DNA of 64,000 nt from CAWCWN01 sp963799245 (GCA_963799245.1 CAWCWN010000003.1:1922001-1986000), one strand, 5' to 3'. Positions 24,267 to 33,812 are shown, numbered from the stretch's first letter. Notes: generated by a model from the letters alone, not told the origin. Numbers and translations are program-made.

Positions 24267-25049
24267 ATGTTGCTAGCTATTGACATCAGCAATAGCAATA
24301 TCAAGTTTGGCCTGTACAACAGCGAAACGATGCACCAGCACTGGGTCGTATCGACGGCTCGCCAGCGTACAACGGATGAGTATGCGATGGTCCTGAACGA
24401 CCTGGCGCGTCATGCAGGCTATAAATTGACCGCTATCGACGATATTATCATGTCGAGCGTAGTGCCCCCGCTCACACCGGTCTTTCAGGAGTTGGCTCAG
24501 CGCTATTGCAATAAAGAAGCGCTGGTCATTGACTACTCCCTCGACCTGGGTATTAAACTGCTGGTGGATAATCCCTGGGAGCTGGGTTCTGACCGTATCG
24601 TGACAACCCTGGCCGCTTACCAGCTGTATGGCGGCCCCGCGATCGTGATCTCCTTCAGCACCGCGGCGACCTTCGATGTGATTTCAGCGCAGGGCGATTT
24701 CCTGGGCGGAGCTATTGCGCCCGGGCTGGTTATCTCCGCTGAGGCTCTGAGCAGCGCCGCCTCGCGCCTCTATCGCGTCGACCTCACGCCGCCTCGTTCG
24801 GCCCTGGGCAAGAACACGATTGAGAATATGCAGTCGGGCATCATCTTTGGCCATGTGGGGCTGGTGCAGGGCCTCATCAGTCGCCTGTGCAAAGAGATAC
24901 CCGGCGTAACCGCGGCGAGCAGTGTCAAAATTATCGCGCACGGCGGCCAGGCCCAGCTGATGGCCCCCATCATCCCCGAGATCCAGTATGTCAATCAATT
25001 CCTACCCCTCGAAGGTCTGCGCCTGGCGTATAAAAGGCTGCGTGGCTGA
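24267..25049 (+). CDS. coaX: Type III pantothenate kinase-like protein
   Basis: A 260-residue member of the CoaX family, which phosphorylates pantothenate in the first step of coenzyme A synthesis. It has the overall ASKHA layout, the substrate motif GSDRIVTTLAAY, GGAIAPGLVISAEAL, and GIIFGHVGLVQGLI near the end. Two nucleotide-binding motifs are altered: DIGNTN reads DISNSN at residues 6-11, and DFGTATT reads SFSTAAT. Loss of an Asp and two Gly residues in these loops casts some doubt on normal activity. ATG 24267 is chosen (AAGGGAA 6 bases upstream, and the usual MLLAIDI start); ATG 24249 is an alternative. Confidence 0.82.
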   Translation: MLLAIDISNSNIKFGLYNSETMHQHWVVSTARQRTTDEYAMVLNDLARHAGYKLTAIDDIIMSSVVPPLTPVFQELAQRYCNKEALVIDYSLDLGIKLLVDNPWELGSDRIVTTLAAYQLYGGPAIVISFSTAATFDVISAQGDFLGGAIAPGLVISAEALSSAASRLYRVDLTPPRSALGKNTIENMQSGIIFGHVGLVQGLISRLCKEIPGVTAASSVKIIAHGGQAQLMAPIIPEIQYVNQFLPLEGLRLAYKRLRG

Positions 25050-25116
25050 TCTACGCTCGATGCCTTGCTGGCTGCTTCAAGTGATATTTCCTTGCTCATC
25101 CTGGGTGGTGGCAGGC

Positions 25117-25146
25117 ACAAAAGAAAACCCGCCTATGCAGGCGGGT
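25117..25146 (-). terminator. Intrinsic terminator after tRNA-Ala
   Basis: On the minus strand the stem ACCCGCC/GGCGGGT (25140-25146 with 25127-25133, loop of six) is followed by TTTCTTTT. It lies about 80 bases downstream of tRNA-Ala and closes the 16S-tRNA transcript before any 23S gene. Confidence 0.75.
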
Positions 25147-25225
25147 GGATGGGAACAGGTGTTTCCCTTTTGCTCTAGTCACCACCCCACCCGCATGTAG
25201 AGACGGGTAAGGTTTCTTTCTTCCC

Positions 25226-25301
25226 TGGTGGAGATGAGGGGATTCGAACCCCTGACCTCTGCCGTGCAAAGGCAGCGCTCTTCCAACTAAGCTACATCCC
25301 C
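25226..25301 (-). tRNA. tRNA-Ala(TGC)
   Basis: Full cloverleaf on the minus strand. It has a 7-bp acceptor stem GGGGATG/CATCTCC with one G-T pair, D-arm AGCTTAGTTGGAAGAGC, anticodon TGC in loop TTTGCAC, T-arm GGGGTTCGAATCCCC and an encoded CCA. It follows tRNA-Ile in the 16S spacer order. Confidence 0.96.
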
Positions 25302-25311
25302 GCTGGTAAGG

Positions 25312-25385
25312 TGGGCCTTCCTGGACTCGAACCAGGGACCTCAGTCTTATCAGGACTGCGCTCTAACCACCTGAGCTAAAAGCCC
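25312..25385 (-). tRNA. tRNA-Ile(GAT)
   Basis: Full cloverleaf on the minus strand. It has acceptor GGGCTTT/AAGGCCC, anticodon GAT in loop CTGATAA with stem CAGTC/GACTG, and T-loop TTCGAGT. The 3' CCA is not encoded. It lies about 175 bases downstream of 16S rRNA. Confidence 0.96.
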
Positions 25386-25559
25386 AGAAAGTGAAAGCAG
25401 GGGCCTGCCCGGACAACTCAAGAGTGGTAAGGTTGGACCAGCATACACATGTTACCTGCCAGCCAACAAACATGGTAGTTGTAACCTTGCTTTCCTGAGA
25501 AAGCAAGACCGACCTGGGATGGGTGCTCGGCGCGTGACCCGCGCGAGCGCCGTGTTCCC

Positions 25560-27068
<1,509 letters not shown>

Positions 27069-27275
27069 AATGTATCAGAGAATCTCTCAACGGAGACTCA
27101 ATGTCAATTTGTGAATGTCAGTCTCATGACTGCTTGGACAAGTTTGTCACTGCTTGACAGGTTATTCTGTGTTACTATTGTTGGTTCCTTACCACTCTTC
27201 AGTTGTTCAGGTTCAGACCTGATGCTTTCACATCCGGTGCGCTTCCACAGTACATGACTGTCGAGCGCAAGTGAG

Positions 27276-27304
27276 ATAATACCACTGTCTGCAGGGGCTG
27301 TCAA
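27276..27304 (-). promoter_or_regulatory. Sigma-70-type rRNA promoter
   Basis: On the minus strand a consensus -35 TTGACA (27299-27304) and a -10 TATTAT (27276-27281) are separated by exactly 17 bases, about 210 bases upstream of mature 16S. An A/T-rich tract immediately upstream (27305-27325) could be an UP element. Confidence 0.8.
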
Positions 27305-27694
27305 GGGGTTTTTTTATGAGTATTGTAAAACTACATTTTCTTGTTTTTGCAAACTGTGCCTCCCCCTCGCGCCTGGCCCATGCCCGATCGCTCACGCGCG
27401 CTCGGCAGCAATCAGGCCGATCTTGAACTCCCCTCTCAGGAAAATTAAGGAACCGTTTCTGCTAACGGGGCGTAACTGATTACGGAGGCTCGAATTTACG
27501 GGCACATGTGCTGTCCGCCTAAACGAAAAGCTCTGGCAGAAATGTCATACCTTATGTTTGATACTGTATCGATGTTTGGGTTAACCTGTAAACATACTTA
27601 CACAGAGACACTTTGTGAACATTGGTCAGTAGTGCGGTGTCCTCTGCCTTATTATCAGGTTGCAAGGAAGCCTTCTACAGAAAGGAGCTATAGA
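27305..27694. other. Intergenic region between the rRNA promoter and the DUF892 gene
   Basis: About 390 bases. The first 20 form the A/T-rich tract behind the rRNA promoter. The rest must hold the promoter of the DUF892 gene, but no convincing -35/-10 pair stands out. An open frame extends upstream from 27695 to 27506 without recognisable protein similarity. Confidence 0.4.
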
Positions 27695-28495
27695 GTGGCA
27701 GCAATTCAGAGTCCTCAGGACCTCTTTCTTTATAACCTTTGTACGATGTATGACGTTGAAGAGAAGTTAACCCTGGTTCTGCCTACGCTGGCCCAAGAGG
27801 TGCATCATCCCGAGGTGCGCACGGCCTTTTTACGCCACCTGCAGGAGACGCAGCAGCACATGCGCAACCTGGAGCAGTGCTTCCAGATCCTCGGACACCA
27901 GCCGATGGCGTTAAGAAATCATGCGGTGGCAGGCCTTAAAAAGGACCATGATGACTTCTTGCAGCAGCATCCCTCAAAAGAAGCCCTGACTATGTTTGAC
28001 ATAGCGGTGGCTTTCAAGAGCGAGTATCTTGAAATGGCGGCGTATAATGGACTGATCGATGCAGCCATTAACCTGGGCTTGCAGCAGTGTGTGGCGCTTT
28101 TCCAGCAGAATCTGCAGCAGGAAGAGGCCGCAGCGAGAGAACTTGCCATACTCGCCCAGCGCCTGGGGCAGGCAGCGGGTCAGCAGCAGGCCCCGGTTCG
28201 GCCGCCAGCGCCCAGGGTCGAGTATTATAAACATAAGGAGGAGGCGTTCAGGCGCCTCCTCCTTGTTCCTAAAGGCAGGCAGCTACTCAAAGGGATCGTC
28301 TTCGATGGCCCCTTTGACCCTGGAAGGTGGCAGCTGATGTTCCGTTCCGTTGATCAGCGTATCCCTTTCCAGGTAATAACTGATGATCAAGGCAATGCCG
28401 ACGCCCAGCGGAATCAGGCCGGGCAGGAGCCAGGGCCCGAGGTGCCAGGGAAATTGGGCGAACACAGGTGTAGGTATATAGCCGAGCGGATATAA
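27695..28495 (+). CDS. DUF892 ferritin-like protein with anomalous C-terminal extension
   Basis: A 266-residue open frame starting at GTG 27695, which has AAAGGAG 7 bases upstream (the start then reads AAIQSPQDLFLYNL). Residues about 2-165 are a DUF892 (YciF-type) ferritin-like four-helix bundle: LCTMYDVEEKLTLVLPTLA, ETQQHMRNLEQCFQ and EYLEMAAYNGLIDAAINLG. DUF892 proteins are linked to stress responses. After the domain, the frame runs through a terminator-like hairpin at 28235-28264 and then antisense to the next gene for over 200 bases. The last 85 or so residues therefore look non-native, probably through loss of an original stop just before the hairpin; a one-base shift would give TAA at about 28228. 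Confidence 0.75.
   Translation: MAAIQSPQDLFLYNLCTMYDVEEKLTLVLPTLAQEVHHPEVRTAFLRHLQETQQHMRNLEQCFQILGHQPMALRNHAVAGLKKDHDDFLQQHPSKEALTMFDIAVAFKSEYLEMAAYNGLIDAAINLGLQQCVALFQQNLQQEEAAARELAILAQRLGQAAGQQQAPVRPPAPRVEYYKHKEEAFRRLLLVPKGRQLLKGIVFDGPFDPGRWQLMFRSVDQRIPFQVITDDQGNADAQRNQAGQEPGPEVPGKLGEHRCRYIAERI
28235..28264. terminator. Bidirectional terminator-like hairpin
   Basis: Perfect 12-bp stem AAGGAGGAGGCG/CGCCTCCTCCTT with a 6-base loop. It lies 18 bases beyond the stop of the minus-strand membrane protein gene, with a T-rich stretch on the minus strand (TTATGTTTATAAT). It also lies where the DUF892 domain gene would be expected to end. Confidence 0.65.
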
Positions 28496-28720
28496 GCCAA
28501 TCGTCAGCGTAAGTCCGACCATGGCAATGATTAATCCCGCGCGCAACATGCCTCTGCTGCGCCGTTGGCGCTTCATCAGGGTAGTGCTGGGATGCATACC
28601 CGAGCTGATCATCGCCATGTTTTCGCGATGCTGAAGGTAACGCAGCAGCACAATGAAGCCAAAGAAGATAGCCAGCACTATCAACCAACCAGCCAATATT
28701 ACCAAGTCATTGCTAGACAT
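28283..28720 (-). CDS. Small membrane protein, DUF6249-like
   Basis: A 145-residue protein with one N-terminal helix (residues 5-27), a basic region MKRQRRSRGMLRAG, and two further helices (about 58-80 and 97-116). This layout matches the DUF6249 family of small bacterial membrane proteins, but the match is from memory of the pattern. The ATG has AAGGAGAAC directly upstream on the minus strand. It is convergent with the DUF892 gene. Function is unknown. Confidence 0.62.
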   Translation of the reverse strand: MSSNDLVILAGWLIVLAIFFGFIVLLRYLQHRENMAMISSGMHPSTTLMKRQRRSRGMLRAGLIIAMVGLTLTIGLYPLGYIPTPVFAQFPWHLGPWLLPGLIPLGVGIALIISYYLERDTLINGTEHQLPPSRVKGAIEDDPFE

Positions 28721-28833
28721 TGTTCTCCTTAGTAGGTCGAATCACGTATATATGGTATGATTGTTCTGGCAGCGTAAATGTTTCATGGCGAAGAAATGAA
28801 ACATTTCACACGTAGTTACGATCCAAAGAAAGT

Positions 28834-29487
28834 ATGAGTGAGCATTTCTTGCGCCCTACACATAGCCTGGGAATATCTGTTTCCAATGCCGCCACATCTG
28901 TAACCGAACAGGATGAAGTTCGCCTGGTTGCGGCCTGTAAGCAAGGCGACCAGGATGCCTTTGCCCAGCTGGTGCAGCAGCAGCAGCGCCGTGTCTTCAA
29001 TCTTGTTTTTCGTATGCTTCAACAGTATGAAGAGGCAAACGAGGTGACGCAGGAGACATTCCTGGCTGCCTGGCAAGGCCTACCCTCCTTTCGGGGTGAG
29101 GCACGTTTTTCTACATGGTTGTATCGTATCGCCTACAACTGTGCTCTCAAGCAGCTTGAGCAGCGCAAGCGCGATCAGGCCCTGCAGGTAGTTGTGCGGG
29201 CAGAACAGGCCGCCGCGAATAGGGAACAGGGAGAACGTGTTGACGCAGAATTAGAAATCCATGCTCGCCAAAGCGCTGTCCATGAACAACTCTCCACTCT
29301 GCCTGCAAAATATCGCGCTGTCCTGGTTCTACGCCATCTGCAGGAAATGACATACGAAGAGATGGCCGAAATCCTTGCGCTACCCATAGGTACTATTAAA
29401 ACACATTTGTTTCGGGCACGCAATTTGTTGAAAACACGTTTGGAGGCGTTTGACCATGAGCGCGCTAACAGAATGAGAGGTAACTAA
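28834..29487 (+). CDS. ECF-family RNA polymerase sigma factor
   Basis: A 217-residue sigma-70 family protein with only regions 2 and 4. Region 2 is AACKQGDQDAFAQLVQQ ... EEANEVTQETFLAAWQG and RGEARFSTWLYRIAYN. Region 4 is LSTLPAKYRAVLVLRHLQ ... MTYEEMAEILALPIGTIKTH. It directs RNA polymerase to stress or envelope promoters. The next gene overlaps its stop and encodes a zinc-finger membrane protein, the standard cognate anti-sigma arrangement. Confidence 0.93.
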   Translation: MSEHFLRPTHSLGISVSNAATSVTEQDEVRLVAACKQGDQDAFAQLVQQQQRRVFNLVFRMLQQYEEANEVTQETFLAAWQGLPSFRGEARFSTWLYRIAYNCALKQLEQRKRDQALQVVVRAEQAAANREQGERVDAELEIHARQSAVHEQLSTLPAKYRAVLVLRHLQEMTYEEMAEILALPIGTIKTHLFRARNLLKTRLEAFDHERANRMRGN

Positions 29488-30044
29488 TGCGCTGTTCAGA
29501 GGCATCCAGACTGCTACAACTCTCTATAGACATGCGACTGAACATGGACCAGGTACGCAGGTTGGAGGAGCATTTAACGCGCTGCCCAGGCTGTCGCAAC
29601 GAACTGTACCTGTTGGAGGAGGTTGGGGCCTCCCTGCGTGGCCTGACCCCCGTCGTCGAGCCTGTGCAGCTGACAGCTAATATTATGCAGCTCGTGGCAA
29701 TGACTCCCCAGCGACGCTCGCGCAAGCAGTATTCTCTCCTGCGTCCATCCCTGGCGGAACTACTGGTCGTTGTTCTGCTGGCTACCATCACCACCTTTGG
29801 CATTATCTGGGACCAGCCATCCCTGCGAGCCGCCTTGCCATTTGCGAATGGCCATGACTCATTGTCACAGGCCTTTTTTGCGGCTCTCAACCTGCTGGTG
29901 GCGGGTAATCCAAGCACCCTCTCCCTGCTACTCTGGATTGGTGGGGCGCTGCTGGGCGTATGTATCACCCTGGCCCTTGTTGGTACTGAAATTCGCCGCG
30001 AGTGGTTCAAGGCCATGCTGGATCGCCTGCCGGTCGCCAAGTAA
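29487..30044 (+). CDS. Zinc-finger anti-sigma factor
   Basis: A 185-residue protein. Residues 1-45 hold the anti-sigma zinc-finger pattern with Cys3 and the HLTRCPGC segment (HxxxCxxC). A transmembrane helix follows at about 90-107 and another hydrophobic stretch at 151-173. Such proteins hold an ECF sigma factor at the membrane until a signal releases it. The start codon follows directly on the sigma factor stop, so the pair is translationally coupled. Confidence 0.85.
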   Translation: MRCSEASRLLQLSIDMRLNMDQVRRLEEHLTRCPGCRNELYLLEEVGASLRGLTPVVEPVQLTANIMQLVAMTPQRRSRKQYSLLRPSLAELLVVVLLATITTFGIIWDQPSLRAALPFANGHDSLSQAFFAALNLLVAGNPSTLSLLLWIGGALLGVCITLALVGTEIRREWFKAMLDRLPVAK

Positions 30045-30084
30045 GGCAATGCAGTATCGTCGTTAGTGTCTAGGGGGAAAACTG

Positions 30085-31146
30085 GTGCCGCTACATCTCA
30101 CCTTCTTGGAACAATTGCTGGGCCGGCTTAATCTTTTGCCGGCCCCGTTGCTCGATACCCCCATAGGTTCCGGCACTGCAAAAGCGCTGGTTGTCGCCTG
30201 TAACTACGGGGTTTTCGATGCCTTGCACGAGCAGCCCATGTCCCTGGAGGCCCTCGCAGAGCGCTTGCGTTGCAGCCAGCAGGGACTGCAGATATTGCTG
30301 CAACTGCTGATTGCTGGCGGTTATCTGCAGAAACGGCGGGACGTCTATTCCAATAGCCGTATTGCGCGGCGCTGGCTGTGCAGTAACTCTCCTCTGTCGA
30401 TTGCCCCGTATGTGATTTATAGTCCTGATATTGTGGCGATCTGGGATCATTTGCCGCAAGTAGTGCGCGAGGGCAGGCAGGTTATCCCAATGCCTTATGC
30501 TGAGTATATGACGCAGCCGCAGAATCAGGCTTTTCTCGCCCGTCACTATGCCGGACTGGCATCACTTGCTATGGTCCTTGGGCGTGAGCTTGTGCTGCGA
30601 GTGCGGCTGCCCGCGCAGGCTACCCAATTGCTGGATGTGGGCGGTTCGCACGCCGCCTACAGTGTGCTGTTCTGCCGTAAATACCCCCGGCTAACTGCGA
30701 CTATCGTTGATATGCAAGCGGGCATTGAGGCCGGCAAACGCACAGCCCTGCAAACGGGCCTGTCCGACCGCCTGAGCTTTGTCTGCGCCGATATCGTACA
30801 AGATGACTTTGCACCTGTGCCGGGCTGCTATGATGTCGCGCTGTATTTCCATATCGCCCACTTGCTGACGCCGGAGCTCAATGCCGCGCTGCTTGCGAAG
30901 GTTGCTGGAACGCTGCGCGCGGGGGGCATGCTTATTTTCGTCGACCAGGTCACCGACCAGACGCATCGCTCACGCCTCGCATCGCAGATGGTCCAACTGA
31001 TGGCCCTGACAATGGCCACCGTCGGGGGTACCTGTTATCCATTCCCAACGGTGAAGCACTGGTTGGAAGAGGCGGGTATGGAGCAGGTGCGCCATCATCG
31101 CCTGCTTACACCTGGGGCAGCGCTGATTACTGCGCGCAAGAAGTAG
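30085..31146 (+). CDS. SAM-dependent O-methyltransferase family 2 protein
   Basis: A 353-residue protein. The N-terminal 100 residues form a winged-helix dimerisation domain (CNYGVFDALHEQPMSLEALA ... LLIAGGYLQKRRD). The C-terminal Rossmann domain has SAM motif I LLDVGGSHAAYSVLF, an acidic ribose-binding residue in ATIVDMQ, and DVALYFHIAHLL. The family includes plant-type and bacterial small-molecule O-methyltransferases for polyketides, carotenoids and similar substrates. The substrate is unknown. GTG 30085 has AGGGGG upstream. It has no biosynthetic neighbours, and a TnpB element follows on the opposite strand. Confidence 0.82.
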   Translation: MPLHLTFLEQLLGRLNLLPAPLLDTPIGSGTAKALVVACNYGVFDALHEQPMSLEALAERLRCSQQGLQILLQLLIAGGYLQKRRDVYSNSRIARRWLCSNSPLSIAPYVIYSPDIVAIWDHLPQVVREGRQVIPMPYAEYMTQPQNQAFLARHYAGLASLAMVLGRELVLRVRLPAQATQLLDVGGSHAAYSVLFCRKYPRLTATIVDMQAGIEAGKRTALQTGLSDRLSFVCADIVQDDFAPVPGCYDVALYFHIAHLLTPELNAALLAKVAGTLRAGGMLIFVDQVTDQTHRSRLASQMVQLMALTMATVGGTCYPFPTVKHWLEEAGMEQVRHHRLLTPGAALITARKK

Positions 31147-31184
31147 CAGGGTTTGCACGCAGATTGTCCAGGCGATTTTGCGAG

Positions 31185-31330
31185 ACCAACATCGAGTGTT
31201 AACGGTCAGTCAGTGACCCCATCGCTCAAGCGAGGGGCTTGCGTCTGGGCTCCACCGCAACTCGGCATACCTGGAGAGGCGTGCCGCTTTGGCTTCGTTG
31301 TCCGACGTATCGGGGGCTACCGACAACAGC
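31185..31330 (-). ncRNA. Predicted guide (omega) RNA region of the TnpB element
   Basis: In IS200/IS605 elements the guide RNA overlaps the 3' end of tnpB and the element's right end. Here the minus-strand 3' part of tnpB contains the scaffold hairpin CCCCTCGCT-TG-AGCGATGGGG just before the stop, as at the other TnpB ends in the window. Exact ends are not visible. The guide segment would be the flanking chromosome just below about 31196. Confidence 0.4.
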
Positions 31331-32720
31331 CCCGTTCTGGCCCAGTCTTGCCGAACCAGACGCGTTCGCATCACCAGATTCCTGGCACCGATCAGATCCG
31401 CATGGAGCGTATAATGACAGTTCTGACAGACAAACACGAGCCCTTTGCCTGGCCGATTGGCCCGCTCAGTGTGTCCACACTTAGGACAGGCCTGACCGCT
31501 GTAGTCGGCATCGACTTTGATCGCCAGGCTCCCAGCGAGCTGCGCTTTATAGGCAATCATGCTTTGCAGTTCTGCAAACGCCCACTGCGCGTGCCGCCGG
31601 TTCTCCCGCCGCTGCTTGGGGGAGGCCGGTTCAGGTCCGTTGCCGCGTTTCTTGCGACAGCGCTTCTTGCGCGTGGTGCGTTCGCGAATGTCTGTGAGGT
31701 GCTCCAGCCCGATGAGGGCATGGGGAGAGTGGGCGATGATGCGTTTGGAAATGGTATGGTTGGTCGCAGCTTTCAACCGTCTCTCTCGCTGCTCGATCTG
31801 GCGCAGTTTGCGCCGACAACCGCGAGTGCCTTGTTGCTGCAAGCGTTTTCTCAGGCGGGCGTAATGATCGGCTCGTGCGACCACCTGTTTGCCCTCAAAG
31901 AAGAGAGGGTCACCCGCGCCCGTATTGGTCGAGGTCACTGCCAAATAGCGCCGCCCGACATCCACGCCAACCACTTGGGGGAGGTCGCCTGGCTCGGGGT
32001 TGGGCAAGTCCAAGGAGAGCGCCACCAGCAGGTAGAAGCGTTTCTTGTGCGGATCATACCACAGCTGTGCCGTGCCGAGGGCGGCTCCCTTGCCGATGAG
32101 GGCCATGTGACGTGCGTAGCCGCTGTAGGGCAGGATCAGCCGACCGGAGAGGGTCAGGATCGAGACGCGCTGCGCCGTTTTGAAGCCGTAGTCGCGGCCC
32201 TGCTGATAGGTCAGGGTCGGAGAGAAGTAGTGGGGTGGCTGGTCGAGTCCTTTGTAGCGCTTCTTCGTTCTCCCAGCCTTGCGGCTAGCGGCATTCTTTT
32301 TACATTTGGTCCACAGGCCTTTGTAGGTTGCCCCCACTTGGCGGGAAACAGAGCAGGCCATCTGCGCCGGCAGGGCGTAGCGCACCCGAAGCTCTTCGTA
32401 GGTGCCTTCCTGCAAGCGCCTTTTGTTGCTCATTTTGCCGTGTGCGAAGGCGTAGCGGCTGACATAATTCAGCGCCTCGCGATAGGCCAGCTGCAGGCTG
32501 CGAAGCTGGGCGAACTGCTCGGCAGTGGTGTGCAAGTTGAGTTTGGCGACGATGGTCTGTTTCATACGCTGCTATTCTTTGGGCACTGCAGGAAACCGGA
32601 AACGATCGCTCCCCTCTGCCCCACTCCCACAAGGAACGCCTGCTTCCTCCCCACGTTTGAAAACGGGGGCATCCGCAGGCGGAGTTTGGTGAGTTGCCCC
32701 ACCCATGGCCTGTATGGCAT
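31190..32720 (-). mobile_element. IS200/IS605-group element with TnpB only (IS1341 type)
   Basis: Contains an intact tnpB, no tnpA, a right-end hairpin near 31214-31234, and a left-side hairpin CCCCCGTTT-TC-AAACGTGGGG (minus strand, near 32655-32677). These elements have no terminal inverted repeats or target duplications, so the ends are approximate. Mobility would need TnpA in trans, for example from the tnpA at 49864-50259. Confidence 0.6.
31210..32565 (-). CDS. tnpB: RNA-guided endonuclease TnpB
   Basis: A full-length 451-residue TnpB. RuvC motif I is VVGVDVGRRYLAVTS, motif II is ALIGLEHLTDIRERTT with the catalytic Glu, the zinc finger is CPKCGHTE ... CQNCHYTLHAD, and the final Asp lies in LHADLIGARNL. 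An N-terminal region with the start MKQTIVAKLNLHT and a basic central part complete the family layout. TnpB is the ancestor-type nuclease of Cas12 and cuts DNA matching its guide RNA, favouring element retention. All catalytic residues appear intact, so it could be active. The rival open frame on the plus strand has no protein-like content. Confidence 0.93.
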   Translation of the reverse strand: MKQTIVAKLNLHTTAEQFAQLRSLQLAYREALNYVSRYAFAHGKMSNKRRLQEGTYEELRVRYALPAQMACSVSRQVGATYKGLWTKCKKNAASRKAGRTKKRYKGLDQPPHYFSPTLTYQQGRDYGFKTAQRVSILTLSGRLILPYSGYARHMALIGKGAALGTAQLWYDPHKKRFYLLVALSLDLPNPEPGDLPQVVGVDVGRRYLAVTSTNTGAGDPLFFEGKQVVARADHYARLRKRLQQQGTRGCRRKLRQIEQRERRLKAATNHTISKRIIAHSPHALIGLEHLTDIRERTTRKKRCRKKRGNGPEPASPKQRRENRRHAQWAFAELQSMIAYKAQLAGSLAIKVDADYSGQACPKCGHTERANRPGKGLVFVCQNCHYTLHADLIGARNLVMRTRLVRQDWARTGLLSVAPDTSDNEAKAARLSRYAELRWSPDASPSLERWGH

Positions 32721-32836
32721 TGAGGAGATGTATCTCAGTTTGCCAGCCGTCGTCAATCGCCAGGGAGTCGGGAGCATTGTTCAGCTGGCTTTGCTCTCAA
32801 TGGGTGTTTTTGCGTGGTAAGACACGGGGGCCGATT

Positions 32837-32917
32837 GCATAAGAGAAGGCAGGGAGCCTGTTTGCTCGGTAACTCCCTGCCTTCTTTGCGCGGTCGGGGT
32901 GAGAGGATTTGAACCTC
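32837..32917. repeat. attL-side direct repeat (partial tRNA-Pro 3' end plus terminator)
   Basis: This segment is repeated at 47642-47720. The identical 25-base core at 32893-32917 begins GTCGGGGTGAGAGGATTTGA and corresponds to the 3' acceptor and T-arm of tRNA-Pro on the minus strand. Next to it both copies carry a hairpin AAGGCAGGGAG/CTCCCTGCCTT (here 32846-32856 and 32873-32883), the likely tRNA terminator. Similarity stops at the end of the core, so this is the left attachment site of the integrated element. Confidence 0.85.
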
Positions 32918-33051
32918 GGAGCGTGTCTCTTTTACGCTTGGTAGTGGGCGGGAACGTGAACGTATCTAGTGTGTAGTAAAGCCGCTTTGTCTATTTTTGT
33001 CTAACGATGTTGATCTGAGTGTGACGTTTTTGCTCTCACTTTTGCTCTCAT

Positions 33052-33261
33052 TCACACCGCGACTTTGTTGGGTGGCGGAATGGGTCGGCCTAATTCTTGC
33101 GCGACCATGATCCAGCTTTCAATGGCGTCCTGCCCCTGTTTGACAGCTTTTTCGTAGGTGTCTCCATGTGTCCTGCATCCTGGAAGCTCAGGAACCGTGA
33201 CGATATATGCCTCATCTTCGTCGCTCCACTGGATGAGCATGGAGTAGTGTTTCGTATCCAT
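33052..33261 (-). CDS. hicB: HicB-family antitoxin
   Basis: A 69-residue protein of the HicB partial-RNase H fold: YSMLIQWSDEDEAYIVTVPE, then LPGCRTHGDTYEKAVKQGQDA and a short proline-rich end. It lacks the C-terminal DNA-binding domain of longer HicB proteins. HicB neutralises HicA. It begins one base after the hicA stop, with GGGAGAATAAC upstream. The pair is the first module inside the left attachment site and may stabilise the element. Confidence 0.88.
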   Translation of the reverse strand: MDTKHYSMLIQWSDEDEAYIVTVPELPGCRTHGDTYEKAVKQGQDAIESWIMVAQELGRPIPPPNKVAV

Positions 33262-33262
33262 G

Positions 33263-33466
33263 TTATTCTCCCTTTAGCTGTTTCAGGGCATTTTGAATGT
33301 CCTTCACTTGATAAGGCTTTGCATCGTCGCCATCTTTGCCCGACAGGGTAATTTCTAGTTCTGCTAGCGCGGAATGCGTCCAGACGGTGTGGCTTCCTTT
33401 GCCTGGCCTCCAAGAAAAGCCCGCTTTAGCCAGGGTTGCTTTCAGTTGCCGTATCTTTGGTGGCAT
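33263..33466 (-). CDS. hicA: HicA-family mRNA interferase toxin
   Basis: A 67-residue dsRBD-like HicA toxin. The catalytic histidine lies in the GSH motif of WRPGKGSHTVWTH, and the end is YQVKDIQNALKQLKG, the usual C-terminal helix. HicA cleaves mRNA during translation when unbound by HicB. The ATG has GGGAAGATA upstream. It is in the toxin-first order typical of hicAB. Confidence 0.88.
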   Translation of the reverse strand: MPPKIRQLKATLAKAGFSWRPGKGSHTVWTHSALAELEITLSGKDGDDAKPYQVKDIQNALKQLKGE

Positions 33467-33640
33467 TATCTTCCCATCGTGTCTATAGTGAATGATATTA
33501 TATCACATAACGGTCTACACGACCGTGGGGTTCTATCTGTCGTTGTTTCGCCAGCCTTTGATGGAAGTTGATAGCGAGCAGAAGCGAAACTGTCGTAGGC
33601 AGCAAAGTAGATTTGATAAACAAAGAGGGAGGTAAATATC

Positions 33641-33799
33641 TTGGATGAGATGCAAGCCATCAAGGAATTTCAAGATGCGCTCAAATCGATAAAAGTTATT
33701 CGCAATCATTCACTTTTTTTTACCATAATTCATCGGTACTGCTACAATGTGGCAAAGGTAATGAGGGAGAACAACATACTCATTTACATGTCCAATTAG
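33641..33799 (+). CDS. Possible 52-residue protein
   Basis: A short open frame starting at TTG with AGGGAGGT 6 bases upstream. The product begins LDEMQAIKEFQDALKSIKVI, continues with an aromatic region FFTIIHRYCYNVAK and ends IYMSN. The strong ribosome-binding site and the amphipathic start are the only support. Another short frame begins 14 bases later. Both lie between hicAB and the ISAs1, divergent from hicA, and may be small regulators. Confidence 0.35.
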   Translation: MDEMQAIKEFQDALKSIKVIRNHSLFFTIIHRYCYNVAKVMRENNILIYMSN

Positions 33800-33812
33800 T
33801 AGAGTTTAGGTT

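Noticed and set aside
25050..25225. 23S or 5S rRNA start behind tRNA-Ala
   Set aside because: The 175 bases hold only a terminator hairpin, and coaX on the opposite strand follows.
31153..32820. Long plus-strand open frame (555 codons)
   Set aside because: It is antisense to an intact tnpB over almost its full length and its translation has no domain-like or membrane pattern. TnpB on the other strand has every family motif.
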